64,000 nt of DNA from Mycolicibacterium psychrotolerans. Its GTDB lineage: Bacteria; Actinomycetota; Actinomycetes; Mycobacteriales; Mycobacteriaceae. Shown here piece by piece: positions 7,418 to 18,919 of the stretch (position 1 is the first letter of the stretch; every line of letters starts with the position of its first letter). A model generated the notes under the pieces. The model worked only from the letters and a program-made list of their open reading frames with translations, searched no databases and was not told where the DNA came from. The DNA is taken from assembly GCF_010729305.1 (NCBI RefSeq), contig NZ_AP022574.1:3658001-3722000 (forward strand), given 5' to 3'. A program made the position numbers and the translations under genes.

Positions 7418-8428
7418 GGCATAGGCCAGCACGTCGCCGGCCACCTCGACGGTGACCACGCTGTCACCGGCCAGCTCGGTCCGCCCCGGATGCCGCATGC
7501 GCACCGCGGTGCCGTCGGAGAGCATCAGCTCCACCGCGGTGTCCGCGCCGTAGAACCGGCACGCCGTCACACGGGCGGGCACTCCCTCGGCGCCGATGCG
7601 CAGCTGCTCGGGGCGCAGCACCACCACCGCGGCGCCGTCGGCCACCGGCAGCCGCGGGCGAAGCCGCCCCAGCGCAGTCTGCACGACCCCTGCCGCGGAC
7701 GTGCCGGTCAACTCCACCGTGGCGCCGACGAACCGGGCCGCGGCCAGGCTGGCCGGCCGCTCGTAGAGGTCGGCGGGAGTGCCGTGCTGGGCCACCGTCC
7801 CGTCGATGAGCAGGGCCACCGAGTCGGCGAGCGACAGCGCTTCGGACTGATCGTGGGTGACCAGCACCGCCGTCGTCCCGGTGTCGCGCAGGATCGTCGC
7901 GATGTCCTCACGGACCCGCGTCCGCAGACCCGCGTCCAGTGCGGCGAACGGTTCGTCGAGCAACAGCACCCGCGGCCGGGCTGCCAGCGCGCGCGCCAGC
8001 GCGACCCGCTGCTGCTGGCCACCGGAGATCTCGTGCGGGCGCGCGTCGGCCAGCCCCTCGAGGCCCACCACCTCGAGCCACTCTTCGACGCGGCCGCCGC
8101 GCGGCATGCCGAACGCGACGTTGGCGCCGACGCTCAGATGCGGGAACAGCGCACCCTCCTGCGGCATCAGGCCCACCCGCCGGCGGTGAACGGGCACCGG
8201 GGCGGGGCCGCCGGCGACGAGCTGCCCGGCGATGCGAACCGTGCCCGCGTCCGGATCGGTGAACCCGGCCAGGATCCGCAGCAGTGTGGTCTTGCCGCAC
8301 CCCGACGGTCCGAGCACCGCGCTCATCGTGCCTGCGGGCACCACCAGATCGGCCCCGGCGAGCACCCTCCGGTCGCCGAACGCCTTGTGGACGCCGTTCG
8401 CGGCGACCCCGGCCACCGGCTCAGTCAC
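7370..8428 (-). CDS. Ferric-iron ABC importer, ATP-binding protein
   Basis: A 352-residue ABC ATPase of the Fe3+/spermidine (FbpC/PotA) type. Walker A is GPSGCGKTT, the signature is ISGGQQQRVALARAL, Walker B is RVLLLDEPFAALD and the switch His is VTHDQSEA. A C-terminal TOBE-like domain begins near residue 250. The GTG at 8428 overlaps the permease stop at 8421-8423. A start at 8446 would add six residues. It is the third gene of a binding protein-permease-ATPase operon headed by an IdeR box. Its 3' end overlaps the convergent guaB1 by 48 bases. Confidence 0.92.
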   Translation of the reverse strand: MTEPVAGVAANGVHKAFGDRRVLAGADLVVPAGTMSAVLGPSGCGKTTLLRILAGFTDPDAGTVRIAGQLVAGGPAPVPVHRRRVGLMPQEGALFPHLSVGANVAFGMPRGGRVEEWLEVVGLEGLADARPHEISGGQQQRVALARALAARPRVLLLDEPFAALDAGLRTRVREDIATILRDTGTTAVLVTHDQSEALSLADSVALLIDGTVAQHGTPADLYERPASLAAARFVGATVELTGTSAAGVVQTALGRLRPRLPVADGAAVVVLRPEQLRIGAEGVPARVTACRFYGADTAVELMLSDGTAVRMRHPGRTELAGDSVVTVEVAGDVLAYASPAGGQRVPFGETGR

Positions 8429-9953
8429 CGCGCACGCTCCACGCACCGAGCAGCGCGGTGGGCACCGCCGCGAACAGCAGCAGCGCCGCGGCGTACGGCG
8501 CGGCGGCGGCGTAGTCGCTGACCGAGCTGTATCCCCACAGCCGGGTGGCCAGCGTGTCCGTCCCCGTCGGATGCAGCAGCAGCGTCACCGGCAGTTCCTT
8601 CATGCAGGTCAGCAGCACCATCGCCGCACCGGCCGCGATGCCGGGCAGCGCCACCCGGGCCGTCACCGCGGTGAACGCCCGCACCGGTGTGCGGCCCAGC
8701 GACCGCGCCACCTCTTCGAGCCGGATGGGCGCCGACTCCACCGCGGCACGCACCGAACCGACCGCCAGCGGCACGAACAGCACCGTGTAGGCCAGTATCA
8801 ACAGCGGTTCGCGCTGATAGATCGGCCGCAAAAGCAGCACGCCCAGCGACACCATCGAGATCGCGATGACGATCGCCGGAAGGCCGTGTGCCACATAGCT
8901 GACGCCCTCGAGCGCCCGCGTCGCGCGGTCGCGGTGACGGGCCGCAAGCACCCCCAGCGGGAGCGCGGCGGCGGTCGAGGCGAGTGCGGCCGCGGCCGAC
9001 AACCACAGCGTCGACCCCAGGGCGTCCAGCCACCGGCCCGGATCCCAGCGCGGACCGGCCGTCGCCAGCCAGTCCACCAGCGCCGCCCCGGGCACCACCA
9101 CCGCGGCCGCGAGCACGACGACCGGCAGCCCCAGCGCCACGCCCGTCCACCCCCCGAGACGGTTCCGCGGCGCTGGCCGGGGCGCGCCCGACCCGACCCG
9201 CGACGCCGCGGCCCGACCCCGGACCCTGTGCTCGGCGGCGACCAGGACCACGGCGAACACCATCAGCACCAGCGACAACACCGCCGCCCGTGCCGGATTG
9301 AACCCCGACCGGTACGCGCCGTAGATCACCCAGGTGAACGCTTCGAAGCGCATCGCCGCCACCGCGCCGAAATCGCTGAGCACATACAGCGCCACCAGTA
9401 GGGCGCCCGCGGCGATCGCCGCGCGCGCCTGCCGCAGCGTCACCCCGAACAGCACCGCCCAGCCGCCCCGGCCCAGCGAGCGGGCCACCTCCTCCTGCGC
9501 CGGATCGACCCGGGCCAGCGCCGCCGTCGTCGTCAGCAGCACCAGCGGGTAGCTGACCAGCGTCAGCACCAGGACAGCGCCCCAGAAACCGGCCATCGAG
9601 GGAACCGCCGACACCCATAGGTAGGCCAGCAGGTAGCTCGGCATCGCCAGCGGCAACGTCAGCGCGACGCTCCACAACCGCCGGCCCGGGAGGTCGGTAC
9701 GAGTGAGCAGCACCGCCAGCGTCACACCGAGCACCACGCACGCGGCCGTGACCGTCGTGACGAGCAGCAGCGACCGGCCGACCAGGGCCGCGGTGCGCGG
9801 CTGCACCACCTCGGCGACGACCGCGGACCAGCCGCGGGAGAGCGCCCGGTCGCCGAGATAGACGAGGGGAATCAGGGTCGCCGCGGCCACCAGGGCGGCC
9901 GGCAGCACCAGCAGCGCCGGCGGACGACGTGCCGCCCGGACCGAACCGGCCAC
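8421..9953 (-). CDS. Ferric-iron ABC importer, fused permease
   Basis: A 510-residue permease with about 12 hydrophobic segments and two BPD_transp_1 halves, as in FbpB/SfuB. Coupling-loop motifs appear twice: EEVARSLGRGGWAVLFGVTL in the first half and EEVARSLGRTPVRAFTAVT in the second. It forms the membrane channel between the lipoprotein encoded upstream and the ATPase downstream. It begins two bases after the binding-protein stop and overlaps the ATPase start, indicating one transcript. Confidence 0.92.
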   Translation of the reverse strand: MAGSVRAARRPPALLVLPAALVAAATLIPLVYLGDRALSRGWSAVVAEVVQPRTAALVGRSLLLVTTVTAACVVLGVTLAVLLTRTDLPGRRLWSVALTLPLAMPSYLLAYLWVSAVPSMAGFWGAVLVLTLVSYPLVLLTTTAALARVDPAQEEVARSLGRGGWAVLFGVTLRQARAAIAAGALLVALYVLSDFGAVAAMRFEAFTWVIYGAYRSGFNPARAAVLSLVLMVFAVVLVAAEHRVRGRAAASRVGSGAPRPAPRNRLGGWTGVALGLPVVVLAAAVVVPGAALVDWLATAGPRWDPGRWLDALGSTLWLSAAAALASTAAALPLGVLAARHRDRATRALEGVSYVAHGLPAIVIAISMVSLGVLLLRPIYQREPLLILAYTVLFVPLAVGSVRAAVESAPIRLEEVARSLGRTPVRAFTAVTARVALPGIAAGAAMVLLTCMKELPVTLLLHPTGTDTLATRLWGYSSVSDYAAAAPYAAALLLFAAVPTALLGAWSVRGD

Positions 9954-9955
9954 CC

Positions 9956-11014
9956 TCAGTTGGTCAGCAGGCCGGTCTCGACGAGGAGCTCCTGCGTCGT
10001 CTCGATGTCGTCGAGTTGGGACAGGTCCACGGCGGGCGGACGCAGGTCGCTCAGCGCAGGCATCTGCGCGGCCGGCGCCACCCCGGCCGCCAGCGGGTAC
10101 TCCGCGGTCTCCTCGGCGAAGTACCGCTGCGCCGACTCGCCCACCAGGTAGGCCGCAAACGCTTGCGCGCCTTCAGGATTGGGTGCCGCCTTCAGCACGC
10201 CGACGCCTGCGACGTTCACCAACCCGCCGGGGTCGCCGGCCGCCATGAACTTGTTCTGCGCCGTCACCGCGCCGTCACCCTTGGCGTCGATCAGCTCGTA
10301 GAGGTAGTAGTGGTTGACCAGGCCGAGCGGGATCTGGCCGGAATCCACCGCGTCGCGGACCGCGACGTTGTTCTCGAACGCCTTGGGGTCCTGGGCCTTG
10401 AACGCGCGTAGCCACTGCGCGGCGCCGTCTTCGCCGCGCACCACCCGCAACCCGGTGACGAACGCCTGCCACGACGCGTTGCTCGGCGCGAAGCCGATCT
10501 TGCCCTTCCACTGCGGCGCGAGCAGGCCGTCGATGGTGTCCGGCGGGGCGGGGGCCAGCGTCGGGTTGTAGACGACCACCCGTGCCCGGCCCGACACCCC
10601 GACCCAGGTGCCGTCGGCGGCGGCGTACTGCGCGGGGACCGCGCGCAGCGTCTCGGCGTCCACCGGCGCCAGCAATCCGGCCTTCGACACCGCGCCCAGT
10701 GCGCCGGCGTCCTGCGACAGGAACACGTCGGCCGGAGACTTGTCGCCCTCGGTGATCAGTTGCGCGGCGATCTCGCCCGAACCGGCGTAGCGGGTTTCCA
10801 CCTCGATGCCGGTGTCGGCGGTGAACTGCTTGATCAGCGGCGCCACCAGCTCCTCGCTGCGGCCGGAGTACACGACGACCTTGTCGGCGTCGTCGGTGCG
10901 CGTCTCGGAACCGCATGCGGACAGCGCCACCAGCGCGGTGACGACGCCGAGGGCGCCGGCCCAGCGCGAGGCCGAGATTCTCGGGAATGTCACAGACATC
11001 GACTTCAGGGGCAT
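9956..11014 (-). CDS. Ferric-iron ABC importer, lipoprotein binding protein
   Basis: A 352-residue FbpA/FutA-type solute-binding protein. The N-terminus is a signal peptide ending in the lipobox ALSACGS (Cys near residue 34), so it should be lipid-anchored on the outside of the membrane. The mature domain starts KVVVYSGRSEELVAPLI, and NHYYLYELI (about residue 237) carries the paired tyrosines used by this family to bind Fe3+. An in-frame ATG at 10999 is an alternative start. An IdeR box 48 bases upstream predicts induction when iron is scarce. Confidence 0.93.
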   Translation of the reverse strand: MPLKSMSVTFPRISASRWAGALGVVTALVALSACGSETRTDDADKVVVYSGRSEELVAPLIKQFTADTGIEVETRYAGSGEIAAQLITEGDKSPADVFLSQDAGALGAVSKAGLLAPVDAETLRAVPAQYAAADGTWVGVSGRARVVVYNPTLAPAPPDTIDGLLAPQWKGKIGFAPSNASWQAFVTGLRVVRGEDGAAQWLRAFKAQDPKAFENNVAVRDAVDSGQIPLGLVNHYYLYELIDAKGDGAVTAQNKFMAAGDPGGLVNVAGVGVLKAAPNPEGAQAFAAYLVGESAQRYFAEETAEYPLAAGVAPAAQMPALSDLRPPAVDLSQLDDIETTQELLVETGLLTN

Positions 11015-11061
11015 AGGGAGCAGTCCGCCTTTCTGATCGTGATCTGCAACCTACCATCGCG

Positions 11062-11080
11062 TGAGGTTAGGCTTAGTAAA
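11062..11080. promoter_or_regulatory. IdeR (iron) box for the iron ABC operon
   Basis: TGAGGTTAGGCTTAGTAAA keeps the AGGTTAGGCTTA core of the IdeR consensus. It is 48 bases upstream of the binding-protein gene. I see nothing else recognisable in 11015-11319. Confidence 0.8.
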
Positions 11081-11319
11081 CGCTCGCCGCGGCGGGGCGG
11101 GCCGCGCACTTCGGCTAACATGTGAGGTCACGCTGTCACTCAGCCGACCTGTCACTGCGCCGAAAGGGATCAGGTGCCGCAGGCACTGGATGGAGGCCCA
11201 TCCGCGCCGGCCACACTCGCCGAGCGGCCCGAACACGAGCCCGCCGAGGCCGAGCCCTCCTGTAGTCCGCCGGGCCTCGAGCCCGGCGCCTCCCCCGCTG
11301 CCGTCCCGGGAGCGATCCG

Positions 11320-12701
<1,382 letters not shown>

Positions 12702-12702
<1 letters not shown>

Positions 12703-13763
12703 TGGGCGACATCTTCGGCGTGCTGCTGACCTTCGTGCTGCTGGGCGCCAACGCGTTCTTCGTCGCTTCGGAGTTCGCGCTGATCTCGGCCCGCCGCGAC
12801 CGCCTGGAGGCGCTCGCCGAGCAGGGCAAGAACAGCGCGGTCACCGTCATCAGGGCCGGGGAGAACCTGTCGCTGATGCTGGCCGGCGCCCAACTGGGCA
12901 TCACGGTGTGTTCGATCCTGCTCGGCCGCGTCGCCGAACCCGCGGTGGCGCACCTGCTCGAGAAGCCGTTCGATCTGCTCGGCATCCCCGACACGCTGTT
13001 GCACACGGTGTCGTTCCTGGTGGCGCTCTCCATCGTGGTGACGCTGCACGTGCTGCTCGGGGAGATGGTGCCGAAGAACATCGCGATCGCGGGCCCGGAG
13101 TCGACGGCGATGCTGCTGATCCCGGTGTACCTGGTCTACATCCGGGCCGCCCGTCCGTTCATCGCCTTCTACAACTGGTGCGCCAACACCACGCTGCGGT
13201 CCTTCGGGGTGGAACCCAAGGACGAACTCGACGTCACGGTGTCCACGGTCGAGCTGTCGGAGATGATCGCCGAGTCCCTGTCGGAGGGACTGCTGGACCC
13301 CGAGGAGCACAGCCGACTGACGCGCGCGCTACAGATCCGCAACCGCGTCGTCGACGACGTCGCGCTGCCGCTGCACCAGATCCGGGCGGTGCCCGCGGCG
13401 CGCACCGGCGCCGGGCCGACGATCCGCGCCCTCGAGGAGGCGCTGAAAGAGACCGGCTACTCGCGGTTCCCGGTCGCCGACCCGTCCGGTTCCTATGCCG
13501 GCTACCTGCACATCAAAGACGTGCTGCCCCTGCTCGACGGGCCGCACGACGACTCGGTGGTGCTCGAGTCGTCGATGGTGCGCCCGTTGCCGCGGGTGCC
13601 GGCCTCGCTGCCGTTGCCCGACGCGTTGACCCGGCTGCGCCGCACCAACAGTCACCTGGCTCTGGTCACCGCGGCCGACGGCAGCGTCACCGCCATGGTC
13701 GCGCTGGAAGACCTCGTCGAAGACCTGGTGGGCACCGTCCGTGACGGCACCCATCGTGTCTGA
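12702..13763 (+). CDS. CBS/DUF21 membrane protein (Rv1841c-like)
   Basis: A 353-residue paralogue of the preceding gene. DUF21 transmembrane segments lie near residues 3-25, 98-120 and 130-150, and a CBS pair occupies about 205-345 (ALVTAADGSVTAMVALEDLVEDLVG). It lacks the C-terminal CorC/HlyC domain, making it about 100 residues shorter than its neighbour. It is translationally coupled to the upstream gene and overlaps the following gene by 23 bases. The likely role is a partner subunit in divalent-metal homeostasis; the transported ion is not evident. Confidence 0.88.
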
Positions 13764-14667
13764 GAGCACCGACTGGAGCGTCTGTGCCGACTGGACCGAG
13801 CGTGCCGAGGCCCACCGCCGCCGCGCCGACGCCCTGCTCGCGCCGCACGTCGAGCGCCGCCGGGCGGGCCGGCCCCACCCGGTGTTCGACTTCCTGTTCA
13901 CCTATTACAGCTGCCGGCCGCGCCAGCTGCGCGTCTGGCATCCGGGCTTCGGAGTGGTGCTCGGCGGGGACGCCGCACAGGCGTATCTGACGCGCGCCGG
14001 CTACCAGCGCTCCGGTGCAGGCGTCACCGTGAGCCGTGACCATCTGCTGACGCGTCTGGGCACTGTGACGTTCATCGCCGAGCTGCTGGCGGCCACCGCG
14101 GCGCGCCCGGCCCGATTCAGTTGCTTCGGCATGCACGAGTGGGCGATGGTGTACCGCACCGAGACCGTTCGTCACGACGCGGTGCCCCTGCGGCTCGGGG
14201 CGGCGGGCACCGACGCGGTGGTGGAGTCGATTCCTCTGCGCTGCAGCCACTTCGATGCTTACCGCTTCTTCACCGAGCCGGCTGCGGCGCGCAACGCCCG
14301 GCCGCTGACGCGGCAGACGCAGATCGCTGAGGAGCAGCCCGGCTGCGTGCATGCCGGAATGGACCTCTACAAGTGGGCGTTCAAGCTCGGCCCGCTGATC
14401 GAATCCTCCCTTCTGCTCGACTGTTTCGAGCTGGCCGCCGACGCCCGCATCCTGGACATGCGCGCCAGCCCGTACGATCTGCAGGACTTCGGCTTCGCGC
14501 CAATAAGAGTCGAAACACCGGACGGCCGACGGGAATACGCGGCGGCGCAGGAGGCCATCAGCGGCCGCGCGGCCCCGCTGCGGTCGAGGCTTCTGCGGGC
14601 CTGCGCCGCGCTGGCCGAAGCCGGCCGGCGAAGTGGGCCGGGGATCAGCGCGTTTACCGGCGGGTAA
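13741..14667 (+). CDS. Conserved actinobacterial protein of unknown function
   Basis: A 308-residue soluble protein with a GTG start that overlaps the CBS gene by 23 bases. It is rich in Trp, His, Cys and Tyr (FDFLFTYYSCRPRQLRVWHPG, RFSCFGMHEWAMVY, CSHFDAYRFF, QPGCVHAGMDLYKWAFKL). Homologues are often labelled 3-methyladenine DNA glycosylase, but I see neither a helix-hairpin-helix nor other glycosylase signature. The conserved Cys/His/Asp residues could bind a metal. There is no signal peptide. Its position before glcB looks like a core-genome neighbour, but its function is unknown. Confidence 0.7.
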   Translation: MTAPIVSESTDWSVCADWTERAEAHRRRADALLAPHVERRRAGRPHPVFDFLFTYYSCRPRQLRVWHPGFGVVLGGDAAQAYLTRAGYQRSGAGVTVSRDHLLTRLGTVTFIAELLAATAARPARFSCFGMHEWAMVYRTETVRHDAVPLRLGAAGTDAVVESIPLRCSHFDAYRFFTEPAAARNARPLTRQTQIAEEQPGCVHAGMDLYKWAFKLGPLIESSLLLDCFELAADARILDMRASPYDLQDFGFAPIRVETPDGRREYAAAQEAISGRAAPLRSRLLRACAALAEAGRRSGPGISAFTGG

Positions 14668-14733
14668 ACTGATTCGACGGATTTCACGACAGGCACGCGC
14701 GGGCCGAGCGCATGTGCCGGCGAGGGAGGAATC

Positions 14734-16959
14734 ATGACCGAACGTGTGACGGTGGGGAACCTGCGCGTCGCCCCGGTGTTGTACGACTTCATCACCCATG
14801 AGGCGCTGTCCGGCACCGGAATCGACCCCGACACGTTCTGGTCCGGCGTCGACAAGGTCGTCGCCGATCTCACCCCCAAGAATCAGGAGCTGCTCGCCCG
14901 CCGTGACGAACTGCAGGCCCAGATCGACCGGTGGCACCGCGCGCGGGTGATCGGCGGCTTCGAGCCCGAGGAGTACAAGCAGTTCCTCACCGACATCGGC
15001 TACCTGGAGCCCGAACCCGGCGACTTCACGATCACCACCGCCGGGGTGGACGACGAGATCACCACAACGGCCGGACCGCAGCTGGTGGTGCCGGTGCTCA
15101 ACGCGCGCTTCGCCCTCAATGCCGCGAATGCGCGCTGGGGCTCGCTCTACGACGCGCTGTACGGCACCGACGTGATCTCCGAGGAGGACGGGGCCGAGCC
15201 GGGCACGAGTTACAACAAGGTGCGCGGCGACAAGGTGATCGCGTATGCCCGTACGTTCCTGGACGGCGCCGCCCCGCTGGCGCAGGGCTCGTGGTCGGAC
15301 ATCACCGGCCTGACCGTCGCCGACGGCGCCGTGACCGCGACGCTGGACGACGGTGGCTCCGAGGATGTCGACTCCTCGCGCGAGCGCTCGTCCGTGGAGC
15401 TGGAGGACCCCGCGCAGTTCGCCGGGTACCTCGGTGACCCCGACGCGCCGACCGCGGTGCTGCTGGTCAACAACGGCCTACACATCGAGATCCTCATCGA
15501 CGCCGACTCCCCCATCGGCTCCACCGACCGGGCCGGCATCAAGGACGTCGTGCTGGAGTCGGCGATCACCACGATCATGGACTTCGAGGACTCGGTGGCC
15601 GCCGTCGACGCCGACGACAAGGTGCTGGGCTACCGCAACTGGCTCGGGCTGAACCGCGGCGATCTGGCCGAGGAGGTCTCCAAGGGCGGCAAGACCTTCA
15701 CCCGGGTGCTCAACGCCGACCGCACCTATACCGCGCCCGACGGCGAGGCCGAGCTCACCCTGCCCGGCCGCAGCCTGCTGTTCGTGCGCAACGTCGGCCA
15801 TCTGATGACCAACGACGCGATCACCGATGCCGACGGCAACGAGGTCCCCGAGGGCATCCAGGACGCGCTGTTCACCAGCCTCATCGGGATCCACGGCCTG
15901 CGTACCGAAGACGGCAACGGCCCGCTGGTCAACAGCCGCACCGGATCGATCTACATCGTGAAGCCGAAGATGCACGGGCCCGACGAGGTCGCGTTCACCT
16001 GCGAGCTGTTCAGCCGGGTCGAGGACGTGCTCGGCCTGCCGCAGAACACCATCAAGGTCGGCATCATGGACGAGGAGCGGCGCACCACGCTCAACCTCAA
16101 GGCCTGCATCAAGGCCGCCGCCGACCGGGTGGTGTTCATCAACACCGGTTTCCTGGACCGTACCGGCGACGAGATCCACACCTCGATGGAGGCGGGTCCG
16201 ATGATCCGCAAGGGCGCGATGAAGTCGACCGCGTGGATCCAGGCCTACGAGAACCAGAACGTCGACATCGGCCTGGAGACCGGCTTCTCCGGCAAGGCGC
16301 AGATCGGCAAGGGCATGTGGGCCATGACCGAGTTGATGGCCGACATGGTCGAGCAGAAGATCGGCCAGCCCAAGGCCGGCGCGACCACCGCCTGGGTGCC
16401 GTCGCCGACCGCGGCGACGCTGCATGCGATGCACTACCACGCCGTCGACGTGTTCGCGGTGCAGGCAGAACTCGAGGGCGATCGCCGCGCGAGCATCGAG
16501 GACCTGCTGACCATCCCGCTGGCCAAGGAGCTGGCCTGGGCGTCGGAGGAGATCCGCGAGGAGGTCGACAACAACTGCCAGTCGATCCTCGGCTACGTGG
16601 TGCGCTGGATCGACGCCGGCGTGGGCTGCTCGAAGGTGCCCGACATCCACGACGTCGCGCTGATGGAGGACCGGGCCACGCTGCGGATCTCCAGCCAGCT
16701 GCTGGCGAACTGGCTGCGCCACGGCGTGATCACCGAGGAGGACGTCAAGGCCAGCCTGCGTCGGATGGCCGCGGTGGTCGACGAGCAGAACGCCGCCGAT
16801 CCCGACTTCCGGCCCATGGCAACCGATCCCGAGGGCAGCATCGCTTTCCAGGCGGCCCAGGAACTCATCCTGGCCGGCGGCGCGCAGCCCAGCGGGTACA
16901 CCGAGCCGATCCTGCACCGCCGGCGCCGGGAGTTCAAAGCGGCTAGTAACGTTGGCTGA
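14734..16959 (+). CDS. glcB: Malate synthase G
   Basis: A 741-residue enzyme, the same size as M. tuberculosis GlcB (Rv1837c). It condenses glyoxylate with acetyl-CoA to malate in the glyoxylate shunt, needed for growth on fatty acids and alkanes. The segment TTIMDFEDSVAAVDADDK and the metal-ligand region (KPKMHGPDEVAFTCELFSRVED) are family-typical. GIMDEERRTTLNLKACI and INTGFLDRTGDEIHTSMEAG also match. The catalytic-base segment near residue 630 (DIHDVALMEDRATLRIS) is present. A GAGGGAGGA ribosome site precedes the ATG. Confidence 0.97.
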   Translation: MTERVTVGNLRVAPVLYDFITHEALSGTGIDPDTFWSGVDKVVADLTPKNQELLARRDELQAQIDRWHRARVIGGFEPEEYKQFLTDIGYLEPEPGDFTITTAGVDDEITTTAGPQLVVPVLNARFALNAANARWGSLYDALYGTDVISEEDGAEPGTSYNKVRGDKVIAYARTFLDGAAPLAQGSWSDITGLTVADGAVTATLDDGGSEDVDSSRERSSVELEDPAQFAGYLGDPDAPTAVLLVNNGLHIEILIDADSPIGSTDRAGIKDVVLESAITTIMDFEDSVAAVDADDKVLGYRNWLGLNRGDLAEEVSKGGKTFTRVLNADRTYTAPDGEAELTLPGRSLLFVRNVGHLMTNDAITDADGNEVPEGIQDALFTSLIGIHGLRTEDGNGPLVNSRTGSIYIVKPKMHGPDEVAFTCELFSRVEDVLGLPQNTIKVGIMDEERRTTLNLKACIKAAADRVVFINTGFLDRTGDEIHTSMEAGPMIRKGAMKSTAWIQAYENQNVDIGLETGFSGKAQIGKGMWAMTELMADMVEQKIGQPKAGATTAWVPSPTAATLHAMHYHAVDVFAVQAELEGDRRASIEDLLTIPLAKELAWASEEIREEVDNNCQSILGYVVRWIDAGVGCSKVPDIHDVALMEDRATLRISSQLLANWLRHGVITEEDVKASLRRMAAVVDEQNAADPDFRPMATDPEGSIAFQAAQELILAGGAQPSGYTEPILHRRRREFKAASNVG

Positions 16960-16979
16960 CCCCGACACCGAAGGCAGGC

Positions 16980-18887
16980 ATGGGACGACATAGCCTCCCC
17001 GACCCCGACGACTCCAAGACCCCGGACGACTCCGGCGACGCGCGGGAGTTCACCGAGGACTCCCCCTCCGACGAGTCGCAGACCGAACGGTTCGACGCCG
17101 CGCCCCCGCGCCCCGGCGGGCCGCAGCACAGCGGCGGCTGGGACGGCGGCGAGTGGACCGGAAGCCACCGCGCCGTCACCCCGGGCCGGCGCGGAATCTC
17201 GGTGGGCGTCATCGCCGCCCTGGTCGGCGTCGTCGTCATCGTCGGCGCGGTGATTCTGTGGCGCTTCTTCGGTGACGCGCTGTCCAGCCGGTCAGACACG
17301 GCGGCGGCGCGCTGCGTCGAGGGCGAGGTGGCCGTCTCCGTGGTGGCCGACCCGGCGATCGCCGAACCCATCGGTGCGCTCGCCCAGCGGTACAACGACA
17401 CCGCCGAGCCCGTCGGCGACAAGTGCGTCAAGGTCGGCGTCACATCCGCCGACTCCGAGAAGGTGTTCACCGGTCTGTCCGGCGACTGGCCCGGCGACCT
17501 GGGTGAGCGCCCGGCGCTGTGGATCCCGGGCAGCTCGGCCTCCGAGGCCCGGCTGGAAGCCAAGGCCGGCTCCCAGATCGTCAGCGACAGCCGCTCGCTG
17601 GTCACCTCGCCTGTCGTGCTCGCGGTCTCCCCGCAGCTCGAGGGCGCCATGAGCGAGCAGAACTGGGGCACCGTGGCGCGGCTGCAGAGCGATCAGGCCG
17701 GCCTGGACGGACTGGGGCTGCAGGGCTGGGGCGGGCTCCGGCTCGCGCTTCCACTCGGCGGGGACAGCGACGCGTCGTTCCTGGCCGCCGAGGCGGTGGC
17801 GGCTGCATCGGCGCCGTCCGGTGCGCCTCCCAGCGCGGGTCTGGGCGCGGTCAGCACGCTGATGGCCGGTTCCCCGAAGCTGGCCGACACCGAAGCCGGA
17901 ACGGCGCTGGACGCACTCGTCGGCGCGAAGGATCCGGCCACCGCGCCGGTGCACGCGGTCGTCACCACCGAGCAGCGACTCTTCCAGCGCGCGGCGTCGC
18001 TGCCCGATGCCCGCTCGGCTCTCGCGTCGTGGCTGCCGCCCGGACCCACCGCGATGGCGGACTTCCCGACCGTGCTCCTTTCCGGTGACTGGCTGGCCCA
18101 GGAGCAGATCTCCGCGGCCAGCGAGTTCGCCCGTTTCCTGCGCAAGCCCGAACAACTCGCCGAACTGTCCAAGGCCGGCTTCCGTGTCGAGGGTCAGCAG
18201 TCGCCGGGCAACGACGTGGTCGACTTCGCGCCGGTCGGTGCGCCGCTGAACCTCGGCGACAACGCGCTGCGCGCGACGATCGCCGACACGCTGACCACGC
18301 CCGCCCAGAGTCCGACGGTCACGATCATGCTCGACCAGTCCATGCCGACCGACGAGGGCGGAAAGCCCCGGCTGACCAACGTCGTCGATGCCCTCGAGGC
18401 ACGCCTGCAGGTGCTTCCGCCCGACTCCGGGGTGGGCCTGTGGACGTTCGACGGGGTGGCCGGGCGTTCGGAGGTGGGCCTGGGCGCCCTGTCCGACCAG
18501 GTCGACGGCCGGCCGCGCTCGGCCGCACTGACCGGTGCGCTGGACGGGCAGACGCCGTCGGCCGGCGGTGCGGTGTCGTTCACCACGCTGCGCCTGGTCT
18601 ACACCGATGCGTCGGCGAAATATCGAGCGGGACAGAAGAATTCGGTGCTCGTGATCACCTCGGGTCCGCACACGGACCAGTCGCTGGGGGCCGACGGGCT
18701 GCGGCAGTACATCAGCGGCGCCTTCGATCCCGCCAAGCCGGTCGCCGTCAACGTCATCGACTTCGGTGACGACTCCGACCGGGCCACCTGGGAGGCCGTC
18801 GCGCAGACCACCGGGGGCAGCTATCAGAACGTCGGCAGTTCGACGGACCCGGAGCTGGCGTCGGCGATCGCGAAGCTGTTGGGCTGA
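16980..18887 (+). CDS. Membrane-anchored VWA-domain protein (Rv1836c-like)
   Basis: A 635-residue protein that follows glcB by 20 bases. Residues 1-75 are acidic and probably disordered (DPDDSKTPDDSGD...). A single membrane helix lies near 80-103 (VGVIAALVGVVVIVGAVIL). The outer part has a periplasmic binding protein-like fold (about 110-420) and a von Willebrand A domain (about 440-630, TVTIMLDQSMPTDEGG). The MIDAS motif reads DQSMP rather than DxSxS, so metal binding may be altered. It corresponds to Rv1836c, whose function is unknown. The layout suggests a cell-envelope adhesion or complex-assembly role. Confidence 0.85.
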   Translation: MGRHSLPDPDDSKTPDDSGDAREFTEDSPSDESQTERFDAAPPRPGGPQHSGGWDGGEWTGSHRAVTPGRRGISVGVIAALVGVVVIVGAVILWRFFGDALSSRSDTAAARCVEGEVAVSVVADPAIAEPIGALAQRYNDTAEPVGDKCVKVGVTSADSEKVFTGLSGDWPGDLGERPALWIPGSSASEARLEAKAGSQIVSDSRSLVTSPVVLAVSPQLEGAMSEQNWGTVARLQSDQAGLDGLGLQGWGGLRLALPLGGDSDASFLAAEAVAAASAPSGAPPSAGLGAVSTLMAGSPKLADTEAGTALDALVGAKDPATAPVHAVVTTEQRLFQRAASLPDARSALASWLPPGPTAMADFPTVLLSGDWLAQEQISAASEFARFLRKPEQLAELSKAGFRVEGQQSPGNDVVDFAPVGAPLNLGDNALRATIADTLTTPAQSPTVTIMLDQSMPTDEGGKPRLTNVVDALEARLQVLPPDSGVGLWTFDGVAGRSEVGLGALSDQVDGRPRSAALTGALDGQTPSAGGAVSFTTLRLVYTDASAKYRAGQKNSVLVITSGPHTDQSLGADGLRQYISGAFDPAKPVAVNVIDFGDDSDRATWEAVAQTTGGSYQNVGSSTDPELASAIAKLLG

Positions 18888-18906
18888 CCCTCCGCCGTCC
18901 GCGCCG

Positions 18907-18912
18907 TATATT
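18907..18912 (+). promoter_or_regulatory. -10 box for leaderless peroxidase-like gene
   Basis: TATATT lies seven bases before the GTG at 18920, with no ribosome site. This supports that GTG over the TTG at 18911 as the start of a leaderless message. Confidence 0.5.
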
Positions 18913-18919
18913 GGCCTGC

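Noticed and set aside
11081..11319. Possible metal riboswitch before the CBS/DUF21 genes
   Set aside because: I could not fold the leader into a known M-box or manganese riboswitch pattern by eye.
13741..14667. 3-methyladenine DNA glycosylase label
   Set aside because: No helix-hairpin-helix or AAG-type motif is visible; the name seems to be inherited annotation.
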